DNA of 64,000 nt, from positions 992,001-1,056,000 of the forward strand of contig JBBPFI010000011.1 of NCBI GenBank assembly GCA_037974965.1, written 5' to 3'. Each line of letters begins with the position of its first letter. The first letter of the stretch is position 1. Position numbers and translations under genes: made by a program. The notes under the pieces are model-generated. The model was not told the DNA's origin, made no database searches, and saw only the letters and a program-made list of their open reading frames with translations. This stretch comes from Dacryopinax spathularia. Lineage: Eukaryota > Basidiomycota > Dacrymycetes > Dacrymycetales > Dacrymycetaceae. Positions 21,401-33,990 of the stretch are shown piece by piece.

Positions 21401-24033
21401 TGATGTCCACTGAGATCGACGTAGAACGCCCCGCCTCGTCTCGGGTCACGGAGTAGGTCGATGAACGATGAGTGGACGGGTTTAATCGGATCGGTCATGC
21501 TATCTACTCCATTCAGCAGGGAGCCCAGTGACCGGAACCAGTCCGAAACCTCTGAGGATACCGCATCCGGCAGACTTGCATCGCAAACATATGAGATGAG
21601 GGTTGCCAGAGACTGAATGCTGAGCGGTTCGACAGCGGTCATAACGAAACCCATAATGTTTTTGAAGAACTCAATTGCCCGTCTTCCTTGCTCTTCGTCA
21701 TCGTAATGGTGAGCAGTGTGCTTGGGATAGACTACTTGCCGCAAGACGGTCAAGTAAAGGTTGTCCAATCCAGTACCGGCATCGCGATTCAAGAGCTCGT
21801 AACGGCGGAGAGGGGTTTCTCCCGGGCGACCGTCCATAATATATCGACAAGCTAAGAAAGCCCACTGAAAGACTCCTTCTGCTTTGTAAACCAGGCTTTT
21901 GCAGGACTCCTCAGACAAACCAGAACAGAGCAATCCATTCTCGGAGAGAGTGTGTCTGACATATGCGTGAACATCCTCCGAAAGCTTGTCGTCGTTCTGC
22001 AGCGTTGGCATCCATTTGACGATTGTGTTTTGGGTGCAACTTGGAAAGGCCCGTCGAATGTCCGCCTCACCTCGGCTGGTCAGAAGAAATCGGAAGGCTG
22101 GCGGGGTTTCGTGCAACCTTTGACGCAAGACATTCAATAGTTGACGCCGTTCAGCAATAGTTCCACACTCGTCAAAGGCATCGATCATGACTAGAATGGT
22201 TCCGTTGATGACAAAGTCCTCGTGCTGACTCGGCTTAAGAATGAAGGTCTCGAATTGCTGCTCGATATCTTCGGTGGTGCACAGGCTCGGATTACCGCGA
22301 ACCGCATCCTGAAGAGCTTTGGAAAAGTGTTCGTAGGCGTTGGCGAGCTCATGGGCAATGTTCCGAAAGAGGCTGACTGGCTTTCGAGTGGCAGAGGCAG
22401 AGGAGCTAAAACAGAAGCAGGCCCCTAGTCTGTCCAACTTGCGGAATCGACCCGCGACGGTATGAGCCACCGTCGACTTGCCGGTACCAGCCGCACCGAG
22501 CAGAACGAACAGGCGTTCCTTGTCATCATCCTGGCTTGCCCATGTGCTTATTTCTTCAAGTAAGGCTGTTCGGGTATTTTCCAGGCAGTGTTTGCTAGGC
22601 TGATGACCAGCGCCAGGAGCGTATGGGATTCGATCGAGATGAAGAGTGATGGCTTGGTGCTCTTCAGTCTTGCGATAGCGACTAAATTCGCGAAAAGCTC
22701 GTACCGAGATCTTTGACTTTCTCTGCCACTAGAGTGGTGGTAGCTTCCGTTCGCACCTGAGACCCCAGTACCAGCTCCTGCTGTAGACTACTGAACTTGT
22801 CTTTGTACTCCTTGATACGGGCCTCGACTCCGCGAAGTCCTTGTGAAACGAGACGCTTCCCTGAGACTTTTTGTTATTCAGGTGACTAGCTTCGTTGGTA
22901 TCACTTACAAAAGCCTTTCTCCTTGGTACAGCCAGAAATGAAATAGGCGCAATCGACCGTCTGCTGGGCGAGACGAAATAATGTTCCTTCGGAAGCTTTC
23001 TTATCCAGATACTTTCGCAACCTGTTCGCATCGCAAAGCGCACTGTACACGCCCTCGAGAGTGTCGACTAGTTCTCGAACGTCCTTATCTCGCTGGCGCT
23101 GTGTTTTGACTGCCTGTAAGGGATGAGCGATTGCATGAAAATGAAGATACTGATGCAGCGTACCTGGTACACAGGTAGCAATACTGAAGTCGCTATCTTC
23201 ACATAAGGGTGGACCTGGTTGAACGTTAGCTTGTCTTCCTCCGAAGTAACGATGTAATAACCTCAGACGCAACGCTCATAAGATTCGCAAATACCTGGAG
23301 ATTCTCCATGAGTGGCTCCCAGGCGCTTCCTATATCTTCCAGGCGGTTTTTCGAGCCAATGGCCCCGTCGATGATGGCGAAATTCGGTCCTTGATGTTCC
23401 CATGCAGCCGCGGCATCCATTTCTGCCCTATCGATTGCAGCTGATATTGGACCTGCTTCATCGGGCATATTGCGCTCCTCGAGAAGAAGCTGAACCATAG
23501 TGCGTTCGTCAGGCTTGGCAGATAGAAGCGCATCTTCACGGTAAGGTCAGCAAAAGATGCACGATGAACCAGGTATGCGGCGTACAACGTTGTGTGGTCC
23601 ATTTCTGTACAGACCGTTCGGCCCTTCCAACCTCATCCACTCGGTAATGTTTCCAGTACACAACGAGCGAGAGAATCTCGTCAGGAGCACACTCGCTGCC
23701 AGTCTACGTGAGACCTAACGGTAATGGGGACAGCTGAGCTTTCAAAGCGTACATTTCGTGTCTGTCGTCTGCAGTCTCCCAGGTTGCCTTCTCATCTATC
23801 AGAGAAACCTCGCGTGTCTTCCATTGCGTCCTTCCGTTAAGGCTGAACTCAACAGAATATTTGTTGATCGCCATAGTGGACCTGCGCAACCCTCTAACGA
23901 TGATGGCTGCGGTACCTATCAGCTGCCCGGGAACCGGTCTCAGAGCAGGATACGAACTTTTCACGATGTACTTCTTCGTCGTGGCCGCTGTGCCTTCAGA
24001 AAAGCCTCCCGCGGCCGTCGTCCTCGTGGACAT
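18484..24033 (-). CDS. NACHT-WD40 (NLR-like) protein with 14 WD repeats
   Basis: The start at 24033 (MSTRTTAAGGFSEGTAAT) opens a C2-like N-terminal segment ending DDRHEM, where an intron (GTACGC) interrupts at the same point as in the NLR at 52 kb. Several small exons (about 23.5-22.7 kb) encode a helical region (MVQLLLEERNMPDEAGPISA). The large exon below about 22.6 kb holds the NACHT ATPase: Walker A LGAAGTGKST, just above 22470, and Walker B TILVMIDAFDECG. Fourteen WD40 repeats follow, enough for two seven-blade propellers. The C-terminal tail (WIKANEKDHILWVPP, HVDLSKFVHG) recurs in agaricomycete WD40-NLRs. Relatives such as HET-E/HET-D act in allorecognition and programmed cell death; the ligand here is unknown. 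Exon limits upstream of 22.6 kb are approximate. Confidence 0.85.
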
Positions 24034-24533
24034 GGCTAGATGTGGAGCAGGGTGAAGGGGACTGCCAACAGCGGATCGCTACAGGCCCCTGTAACGCTTG
24101 TCTTTATGTTCATGCTGGCGACTCGGAAGACTGCTGATAAGATGCAAGCCAAAGGATTCTGCCGACCGAAGGTAGAAGTGGTGGCCCATGATTCTTACTT
24201 CCTTTGCGGCGCAAATCCGGGCTGTACTGTGCGGCGTCTAAAGAAGCACGACTCGGCCATCCAGAGTTTGCAAACACGAAAGGTTCTTCGAACAGCGTGC
24301 TGACAGAAGTTCGCCTCCAGGTGCCGACGAGGTAAGAGTTTGTTGTAGTCCATGGGTCATAGTTGCGTCAGCAAAGTCGATCGTATGGAAGTTCAAGAGC
24401 GATGAAGAGATGGTCGGGGGGTCCGAGTCTTCCGGGTCTTCCAGTTGAGGCCATCCGCGGAAGGAAAGAGCCACGTGCAGCAGATGGACCCTAGATGAGG
24501 CAGTGCTTCCCTACACAGCCTCACGCTCAGCCA
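24034..24533. other. intergenic region upstream of the NLR gene
   Basis: No gene is supported. It holds the NLR promoter and ends at the target duplication of the hAT-like MITE. Confidence 0.45.
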
Positions 24534-24541
24534 AAGTTCTT

Positions 24542-25067
24542 TGAGTAAATTGCTCCGTCGGACCATCCGTGGAAGCGGATTTGCTCCGTCGGCCCCTACC
24601 ACTGCAATTTGCTAAAGCGGCCTCCTCAGGGACCCTTATGCGTTGCCAAGCCAAAGATATGCGAGCATAGTAGGCCATAGCTGGTTTTTGAAAAGTCTGT
24701 TTCACGCACACAAGGATACTTTTGTATCAGTATAAACTCGCTTATTATGACATATTTGGTTCCGCTTTTACTTAACTCCAATCTTGCACACACAATTTGC
24801 TTAACAACAACGCCCCTTTCTGTAACCACAACTATGCAAGGGGCAGAAGTGCTTTGCATTGAATGTAACTATTCTATTCCGAGTGTGTTTGCTCAAAAAT
24901 ATTCGCAAGTATTACTTTTCTAGAGATATTAGTAAGACTTAATTTGGAATTTGCTCTCCCCTAAGGCGCCCGGGACGCACTTAGGAGTCCGTTTTAGCAA
25001 ATTGTGCCCGGGGGGGCCGACGGAGCAAATCCGCTTCCACGGATGGTCCGACGGAGCAATTTACTCA
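24542..25067. mobile_element. hAT-like MITE (non-autonomous DNA transposon), 526 bp
   Basis: Terminal inverted repeats start TGAGTAAATTGCTCCG and end CGGAGCAATTTACTCA and match almost perfectly for about 57 bp (both carry GGACCATCCGTGGAAGCGGA), with weaker similarity beyond. The element is flanked by an exact 8-bp duplication AAGTTCTT (24534-24541 and 25068-25075); 8-bp duplications are typical of the hAT superfamily. The interior is A/T-rich and shows no transposase, so it would need a source elsewhere. TTGCTCCGTCGG occurs twice in each arm, like subterminal transposase sites. Confidence 0.85.
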
Positions 25068-25075
25068 AAGTTCTT

Positions 25076-25468
25076 TCGGGGGGATTTGCAGAGCCTATAT
25101 CCACAAACAGGCAGAGACTGGTGTGAGCTGTCATCATTTGCCCCATGAACAGCCGTCCTTCCTCGTCATACAGGACTGCCAGTCCAGCCCGTCGTCGCCA
25201 GATGCGAGTTACACAGCAGTTACATTCCAGTTCCCCGCCTGCAGGACAGGCTGTTCCCCTTCGAGTACCGACAATCCAGGTTTCGGATGATCGTTCAAAT
25301 AGCCTCGCTGAGCGTTTAACTGGCAAGGCAGGATATCACTGAGCAGTAGCGCTAGGCTCAATTCATGTTAATCCGAAGGCCGAGGGATATATAGCGAATG
25401 ACAGTGATGTAAGAGCTATCTGACAGCGGATCCCACACGACCTGGTTTTGATGCCCCGACACCTCAGA
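25076..25468. other. intergenic, no supported gene
   Basis: Spacer between the MITE and the 3' end of the P-type ATPase gene. Nothing further is visible. Confidence 0.45.
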
Positions 25469-28400
25469 TCACCATGCAAGCCAAGCTAAAATACCCTTGG
25501 GCCACTTTCGTACAGCGTATTTGCGACATTCGTCAATGAAGAGCTGTCCTGCTGATCAGCTTTGGTCGCTATTCCAATGAATAAAGAGCTCACGATCCCA
25601 ATCCCGAAAGCCATGGGCAGGAAGTAGTGCTCCACTGGGACGCCGCGAGTCAAGAACACGTTTTGGAAGAACGGAATGTAGCTGAAGAAGACGGCAATCC
25701 CAAGGGCGCAAACCATCGCTCCAAAGAGGTAATAATTGCGGGTTGAGGCGTTCCCAATAGGTGGATGTTGGAATATGGACAGACGCCGAGTGCGAGTAGC
25801 GAGCAGATTACCCCATTCTGTCAATGACGTCAACCTCTGGTAATCCTATGTTCAATCGTACTCACGCATGATGACTAGCGTGAAGAAGTATACAGACTGC
25901 GCCTCATTCAGACGCTCCGCAAATCGGTCGGGATCAATATCAGCAGGTAGATTTCCGTAGGTAAGCCACATAGCCGAGAATGGGATCCCCTTGCGCTGGA
26001 AGAACCAGTACGCGGAAGCCATGGAGCACAAAGATTCGAGAATACCAAGGAAGAAGTAGGCGTGGACAATCAGGCGCCAATTAGCTAGACGATCCTTCTT
26101 GGGTACGCGTGGGCGGCGTAAAAGCAAGTCGGCTTCGGGTTTCTCCATAACCAAGGATAGAGCAGGGAGAACGTCCGTGCCGACACATATGATGATCATC
26201 TGAAGATTGGAGAGAATTTGCGGGAGGCCAAAGAGGACATTGAGCACGACCGGCATCAACTCGGAGAATGAGCCAGCAGGAAGAAGGTATAAGACACTGT
26301 GACTTTGTCATTGGAGTCCCTTCGGTATTGTAGAAACATACGCACGTCTTCTTCAGATTGTCGAACACAAGACGACCGTACTTGATCGCGACGACAATCG
26401 TGGAGAATGGACCCAGCAGTACCATATCGGCGGCTTCCATGGCAACGTCGCTGCCAGACCCCATGGCTGTCAACTTGTAAGGCGGGGTTGTGAACGCGAC
26501 GGATTCAGCATACCTATACCCATATTAGCCGCCTTCAACGATGGAGCATCGTTGACTCCATCTCCCGTCATGCCAACAATGTTGCCGTGAGCTTGCATCT
26601 CATTCACGATTCGAAGTTTCTGCTCCGGTGACGTCCTCGCGAAAACGATTTCCTCGTACTGGCAGACTTGATCCCATTGGGACGTCGTCATCTTGGTAAG
26701 ATCGGAGCCATCCAGAACAATAGCTTTGATTTCACGATCCTCTTCATCGAAAGAAAACGGTGCCAGCTCAGTCGTGTCCGCATTTGGATCAAGATCGCTG
26801 AAACTGATACCAAAATGAGTTGCGTGTCGGTTATGAGAAATGTAAGGCTCACTGATGGATCAATTCAGGGTAAGTGACGATGCCGCACTTAGTAGCAATG
26901 GCCACAGCGGTGTTGGGATGGTCTCCCGTGACAACGAAGAAACGAATCCCAGCGCCTCGGCAGGTGCGGACGGTATCGGGAATGTCGATACGAGGCGGAT
27001 CAACGATACCAAGCTGTAAGTAACATTAATTTCTGACCCCATCGTTTACGCAGGGAACACAGCGCACCAAGCCGACAATTTCGAGGTCGTGGGCTAAGTC
27101 GCCGATCACTTGATCATATAGTGGGCTTCCCTTTGCGGCTGGGTTCGTGGTCAATCCGGATCTCTGGCGCGAAAGTACGCCTCGTGCATACCTTCCTTTG
27201 GCAGCATCTCCATTGGCAGAGTCTTCCTTGCCAGAAGCAGGACACGCTGTCCTTGGGATGCCCATCGCTCCTGAACTGCGACGAACTTGGACATGGCGTC
27301 ACCCCCAAGTGGAATCGAGTGTCCTGTGGCTGGATCGAGGCAACCGTTGCAGCGCTCCCACAGAACATCTGGCGCGCCCTTGACGAGCATCAGACATTGG
27401 TTCTCGTTTTTCCCTTCAGTCTCCACAACGAGTTTGAGCATATATTTAGTCTTGGACTGCGGAAAATGCATCAGGGTTGCGTTGCATGCGGCACGAGCAC
27501 CACTCACATTAAACGATTGCCTGTAAATCTCGGAATAACGAGCCTGTACGTCTTCAACAGGCGACAAATGTTCAGCTGAAGGAGTTCAAGTCAGAACAAA
27601 TTCTACCGATGCCGAAAATGCATACCGAACTGGAGGATCGCAGAATCCGTTGCATCTCCGGCAATTTTCTTGCGGCCGTCGTCCATCTTCTCCTCAGCCA
27701 GGAACTTCGCTGCGTTGCAGACTGCGGCAATAGTCTGAAGCGCGCGCACGACATCAGCCGAGGGGCCGCCCCTGACGAGTTTGTCGCGCGCTTCTGCAGC
27801 CGAGAACTCTTCGCTGAGAGCATAACAATGCTCGACCGTCATCCGATTCTCGGTCAATGTACCAGTCTTATCCGAGCAAATGACGTTTACGGCACCCAGC
27901 GTCTCTACAGTCGACAAGGTCTTGCAGAGGATCTGATGTAGGTATGATAAGCAACAGTCCTGGCATGGGGGCCAGAGACGGCCTACCTTGTTCTGCGACA
28001 GAACTTGTGCCGTTCTGGCAAGAGACAGGGTGACGCACACGGGGAGACCTTCTGGAATGAAAGCCACACAGACCGAGACTACGTCGATCAGCAATGTCGG
28101 AACATTGATGCTGAAAATGATCAGCCCTGGTTCGGCAGTTTCTAGCACAAGCACCTCACAAATTGGGTTGCGCCTGGTGGAGCCAAGCACCCCAAAGAAT
28201 TACCTGCACCGTGTCAGCAACAAGCCGTCGCTTGGGATTCACAGCACATACAATGATGATGGCCGTCGCAACCGCCAACCCAGCAATAAGAAGCACAAAG
28301 CGCAAGATCTCGATGACAAGCGTTGGCATGTGTCCACTCGGTTTGCTCGAGAGCTTAGCGATTCTTCCGAAAACGGTCATATCACCCGTTTGGATGACGA

Positions 28401-29561
28401 CACCTTGACCTGAGCCGGCCACACAGAGCGTGCCTTGAAGAGCAATGTTCTTGGCTAGCGCGCAGTTTGGCACACTGAGCACACGACAAAGCTCAGGAGC
28501 TTACTCTCCAGGAAATTCTCGTCCGTCTTCTCCACCGACGCAGCGATTGGAATGCTTTCGCCAGTAAGAATGGCGCGGTCAAATCTCAGGTCGCCCGAGA
28601 CCTCGATGAGCTTATATGCAACACAGTCAGTACAAGGGGCTCTTGCGGTATCCAGAGACATACCCTCATATCCGCCGGTAGTTTCTGCCCGAGACTTATA
28701 TTGACGATGTCGCCCGGTACCAGCTGCGGGGCAGGCAATGTGCGTTGTTGTCCATCACGCATGACAGACACGTCTGCGGGAAGCATGTTGGTGATACTGG
28801 ACATGGTGCGTGCCGTCGTAAAGTCCTGCCATGCGTTGAACACCTACCGTTGTCGTTGTCAGGATTCCTGTACTCGGACACCATGGAGTCACATACCGCT
28901 TGAATGACCACGACAATCAACAAGACGATTGCAAGAGCCAGGTTGCTAGCCTGCGGATCTGGAAATCCAAGTGGCTTCCAAGCGAGGAAACAGATGATAC
29001 TGGCGACAAACAACAGGCTGCCGAATCCACCGAAGAAGTAGCCAAGGATCTTGAGCAACCAGTTCGTACGAGGAGGACTTATCATGTTCTTGCCATGCTG
29101 CTGAAGACGGCGGGCCGCCTGAGCTTGATCGAGCCCGACATCCTTGGAGGTAGACAAGCGCTGCAGCACGTCGGGGACAGGAAGGACATGCCAGTCGAGG
29201 TCGAGTAGCTCTGCGCGCGGACGGCATTGGCGGGACACTAGGTGCGATTTGAAACAGACGTACCTTTGACAACTGGCTCGTTCTTCCCCTTGTCGCTCGC
29301 TGCGCCGCCCTGAGAGTGATGGGTCTCCTCGATCTGGATGCTCAGCGTGCGGAACTCGATAGGCACGCGGCTCGTGGGGCTGACAACGCCGCGCGTGGAC
29401 ACACGCCGCAGGTCGCTGCCTACACCAGGAGGAAGGTGGACATGCCCGTCTGTGCGGGTGCGGGAATGCGTCGGCGCATGTGCAAGGGACTGCGAGACTA
29501 GGGTGGAGCTGTCTCCACCCAGAGACTCAAGGTCGAAGCGTTCCTTGGTGGGACTGTCCAT
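25469..29561 (-). CDS. type II (Na,K/H,K-ATPase-like) cation P-type ATPase
   Basis: Multi-exon gene starting [16 protein letters not shown] at 29561. The N-terminus has a basic Ser-rich tract and [11 protein letters not shown]. Visible blocks in order: cation ATPase N-domain ([17 protein letters not shown]); actuator domain ([38 protein letters not shown]); M4 with the ion-site motif IPEGLP; phosphorylation motif [15 protein letters not shown]; nucleotide-binding segment [11 protein letters not shown]; hinge [19 protein letters not shown], joined across an intron to [18 protein letters not shown]; then the C-terminal membrane helices. The last exon, inferred through an intron starting GTGAGC, reads [19 protein letters not shown] and stops at 25469-25471, matching the conserved family end. 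It pumps cations across a membrane by ATP hydrolysis; the exact ions are not readable from sequence. Fungal IIC pumps are patchily distributed. Confidence 0.88.
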
Positions 29562-32041
29562 GATGGGAAAGCGGATGCAGGGGGAAGAGACTGGGAGAGA
29601 GGGCGCGGATTGGGTGGAGGACCCAATACGCGAGGGGAGTGAGAGGCAAGGACAGGCAGGAGGGCGTGAGGCCAGAGGGATGGGCAGGGGTTTAAGAGGA
29701 CTGCGACAGTGGAGTGAGAATCCGAGGAGACGCGAAGGAGGAGGATGTGATCAGATAGTGTTCCTGTCAGCTTGACCGAGAACGTGGGATGCGAGCCTTA
29801 AGTAGACTTCCGAGTGGGGCAGCGTGTGGTGCAGAATCAGTATATTGAGGGTGTGAAGTGATCTACCATGAGGGAACATATTTCCGGTCCGGCACACAGG
29901 CAAACGGAAGTCGCAGGGGAAGGAGGAGAAGGAGGCTAAGACTCAGAGCACTGTTCGTTCATTGGGACAGGGCAAGCCGTTCCAATCGCGTCAAGGGCGA
30001 GAGGTACGTGCCAGCAGAGCAGGCAGCGTATCGCGAGAAAATCTGCGCAGGAGGTATCGCATCAGGACGCTAAGAAGGAAAGAGGGGATTGGATAGGATA
30101 GGCGGGAGCGCAGACAATTCGTGCGGCGAATGCGGCCAAGGAACTGGCAGAGCATTCAATTCGAAGTCGGGGAGCAGATGGCTTGGGAACAGGAAGCAAG
30201 CCAGAAGGAGCCAGTTACGGGAGTCTGCCAGACGTGGAACCGGAGACGAGACCAAGCTGTACGAGAACAAGAATCAGGAGCGAGACGTTCCAGCAGGGTT
30301 GACGGGATGTTGGGATGACTGAGTCTTGCGAACGGCGACTGAGCGCGTCTGTGAGAAACGCGTCCAAGGAGATAATCCAGGGTGCGATCTTGTCGAGCTG
30401 CGCCATCTGGAGACAACGCTAATGACAAGCAAGACCAAGACCGAGCAATAATTAGAAACCAAGCGAGACCAGCGCAGTAATGTGTTGGCGGGCGCGAGGG
30501 AGAGGAGCAATCAAAGACGTACAAGCCATCTGCCACAACCCAACGATCCAAACTCCGCAATCCCGGACGAGGCTGTGTACCTGCTTCCGTTTGCCTCCTT
30601 CCCTTTCCCGGCCCTCATTGGCTCATCAGCTTCCGTACCGCGTCAGGCTCCTCTTTCCTCCTTGTGACGCTCGGTTTCTCCGCCGCGATGCTCTTTCACA
30701 TTTCAACAGATCTTCATCCGCCTGCTTCCGCAGATATAAACTCAGCCAAACTCAGCTGGCAGATTTTCTCACTGAGTGTACGTTCAAGATTGGAACACGT
30801 TCAACGCGACTTCTACAGCTACCGGGGCTGCTAATTGTTGGCGCAAATGGGGATGATCGACAACTGTATGGAGCAGCATCCGTGAGAGGGATGCTCCGCC
30901 CGTTTCTCCGGGAGATGGATCCACGAAAATCAACTCCGACTCCGACCTCCAACTCACCAGTCACCAATAGGAATATCTCCCAACCTCCCGAGCATCTTCC
31001 AAGCTTCCTCTTCAGGATATTCGGATACGAAAAGCATGCCATACGCGTCGAATGGCCGCCACCACTGCATACAAACCAAATGAGACGCGCCCTCGATTCC
31101 CTCATCGGCTTCCCAAAATCAGCCCCGCCGCCCACCGCCGGTCAGACGAACATTCCAACATAAATCTCACTCATCGCGTCAGAGACGGTCCCTATCCCTG
31201 AAAATAGACGCGCCATGTTTGGTATGTGTGTCTATGACGCGCCTTCATTCCGCTTGGGTTGCTTCCTTCGAGGGACGTTGCTACCCTCTGCTCTGGTGCG
31301 AATCGCTAGCTCGCGGGTTTCCCTCGCCCCTCCTCCTGCGTGCTCCCTCACTTCCATTGCAGACCTCGGATACGTGCTTATGGGGCGAGATATGTAGCAG
31401 TCAACTGTAGTCAACTTACGCAGGAAATGCTGCGCCTGATCTTCAAGATACTGCTCAGTGCTGTCCTCACACCGGGCGCCCATTGAACAAAGATCCTCTT
31501 TGAGCATTGCCCTTCGCCTCGTCCCTTTCATTGCGCCTGCTGAAGTAAAGGCTGCAGCACCGGCTTCTGAGATGCCAACCCCGAAGCGTGGTATACAGTG
31601 TTCATTCAGCCTGCTCTGGTCAGCAGAGCGCTGTCCTCGACCTCAACAGCATATGGGAGGGATTGATATATTATACCCCAGCTTTGGCTCGTCCCGCTTC
31701 ACATCCCTTTGCCTTTAGTGCAGAGCGTTGGACTCTGCACTACTCTACCCAGCTAGCTTCGGTACTCTCTTCCATTTTGAGCATTGGGAGAATGTAGTCG
31801 TCGAGCACATGTCGACAGAAGAAGCAAAAATGGCGCAATACCGATTTCATTTCGTTCATGATATATATAATCCGTATCAAATGAGAAAAACATAGACATC
31901 CCTTCAAACCCTTCGCCGCCTCTCCTCCCACTACTGTCCGCGTAGTGAAGACGCTCCTGTCGCCGCTCACCACCCTATCCCACCGCGCGAAAATACACGA
32001 GTTGCGGGAACCGCGACGACCACGATGGTCATATCCACATC
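29562..32041. other. long intergenic region (~2.5 kb), no supported gene
   Basis: Its left end is the ATPase promoter. Open frames such as 30480-31163 (+) and 31135-30752 (-) have no recognisable domain. A perfect 9-bp hairpin (AGTGCAGAG, 7-nt loop, CTCTGCACT) is at 31717-31741. No transposon ends or repeats were recognised. Confidence 0.45.
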
Positions 32042-33990
32042 CTAGATATCGGTAATAACCGACCCCTCCCTCCCCTCCCGCCCCTCCCGCCCAGTCATAG
32101 TCCTCCCCCCCGCACTCGCCAAACTCCTCGCCTCCATCTCGACCTCCTCCTCCTCCGGCCCCGGCCCGTCCCCCGCAAGAGCAGGCATCTCCTCCAGCGT
32201 CTGCAAACACGGCGCGTCAAACATGCTCCCCTCTATGCCCAATACAAGTGTGCGAGCGGCGACGTAGACCCAGATGAGGAAGAGGATGCCTGCGAGGGCT
32301 GTGCCCATCGCTTGAAGGAAATAGGAGAGCGGGGTGGGGGAGAGGGAGGAGGAGAGGGCGAGGGTGAGGAGTGTGTAGACGCCGAGGGGGAACGTTAGGC
32401 CCCACCTGCGCGAGAGTGGGCGTTAGTGAGCGCTCTCAATCTCCGCAACACGGCCCGGATCCGAATTCAACAGCATCGCCCCCGAATTCAACAGCCTGCT
32501 CAAAAGAGAGCAGCAGCAGAAGAAGAAGAGAAAGCGAAACAAGCCTCAATGAAGTAGGAAGAAGAGACGCGAACGCACCAAGGCATCCCAAACCTCGGCC
32601 CCCCGCCCCTCCAAACAGCCTCGCCAATAGTCTCCCCCGCCAACCCGAGCCAAACCAGGCCGAACCCCCACATCACCAGCGCGGTGAACACTCCAAACGC
32701 GTACGCCATCTCGCCTATCATCGTTATGTTCAAGATGGAATTCGTCGGCGGGGCAGAGGAGAGGGAGGACGGGGAGAGGATCTTTTGAGAGAGTTGGCCG
32801 AGGGTTATGAATGCTAGTCCGCCTTGCCCTAGCGGGCCGAGAGGGAGGACCACACTAGTAAGAGCTCCCCGGGGCGGAGCGCCGTACAAGACAAGCCTGA
32901 CGGTATACAAACACAACAGCAGCATCGCCGTTGGCAGCCCTAAGCCGAGCGAGGCATAGGAGACGAAGAGCGTCAGTTGGGCTCGACCTGGGTGGAGGGG
33001 GGCGAGTGCGGTCCCTACTTGTGCGCCGAGGGCCGCGGCTACTATGGGGGGTACGAAGGGGAGGAGGATTGTGGCTGTTATTGAGTCGAGGGTTAGGGGG
33101 TGGCGGGTTGATCTGCACAGCGTGAGGGCGAGGGGTCAGCGAGTTCGTGCACGCGAGTGAGGGGGAAGGAAGGCGGCTTTGGGGGAGAAGGAAAGGCGCG
33201 GGGGTGCAAGAAGGAAGAGAGGGAGAGAAGGAGGAGAGACGCACACGACATGGATCATCCCCACGCACACCACCGCACTCAACACCAAATCCGCCCACCA
33301 AGCCCCCCACAAAAACCCCAGTAACCCCTCCCCGCCCCACCCGCGCTCCTCGACCAACAGACTCGTCCCCGCATTAATAGCAGTAGCAAAGCCCATCGGG
33401 ATCGTCCCCAGAAAGAGCGACTGCTGAGGATGAAGCAGCATGAGCTTGAATATGCCTGGGAAGAGCGTGTATCGGGCTAGGGTGAAGAGTGTGAAGAGGG
33501 CTAGGAGGAGGGTGTTGAGCGCTAGGAGGACGAGGGAGGGGTAGTAGAGGTGAGGGGAGAGGGAGTAGGGGAGTTGGTGGAATACGACGGGGAGGACGCC
33601 GGTGCCTGCGGGGGCGGGTTAGCGGGGTGATCTGACTTCACTTCGTTTTATGGAGTACGGGAGGCCATTGGGGGAGGGGAGAGGAGAGGATAGGATAGGA
33701 AGAGCGGACGCACCCATCGTAACGGCAAACCAACTCGGCGTGAAATGTCTAATCCGCTCAATCAAGTTCTTCCTCCTCTGCTTCCCTGTCGAGTCCGCCC
33801 TTTTCCCCATCATAGCGAGCGGTACGCCCGAGAGCGGTGCGGCTGGAGTGGGGGTAGGCGCCGGTGTAGTGGGAGGGGAAGTGAGGGACGGGTTCGGGAT
33901 GGGCGCGCTGCGGGAGATGGCGGGGTTGAGGTGGGCAGGTTGGGGTTGGGACATTGTTGTTGATGAGGTTTGGGAGCGGTAGATCGACAT
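32042..33990 (-). CDS. SSU1-like sulfite/C4-dicarboxylate transporter (TDT/SLAC1 family)
   Basis: The start (MSIYRSQTSSTT at 33990) gives a Pro-rich cytoplasmic N-terminus, then RIRHFTPSWFAVTMG, the signature opening of fungal SSU1/TDT transporters. About ten hydrophobic segments follow, including TGVLPVVFHQLPY, QQSLFLGTIPMGFATAINAG, VVCVGMIHVV, FVPPIVAAALGAQVG, LGQGGLAFITLG and SLSPTPLSYFLQAMGTALAG. The acidic tail ends TGREGREGREGSVITDI at 32042. Several short introns interrupt it. Yeast SSU1 exports sulfite at the plasma membrane, while relatives move malate or chloride; substrate cannot be settled here. A second in-frame ATG (MSQPQP, 12 codons later) is possible. Confidence 0.85.

Noticed and set aside
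30480-31163. plus-strand frame with a protein-like C-terminal half
   Set aside because: No recognisable family, start context or introns; composition alone is not enough.
31717-31741. perfect 9-bp hairpin as a bacterial-type terminator
   Set aside because: This is a eukaryotic nuclear region and no T-run follows; it is noted only as structure.
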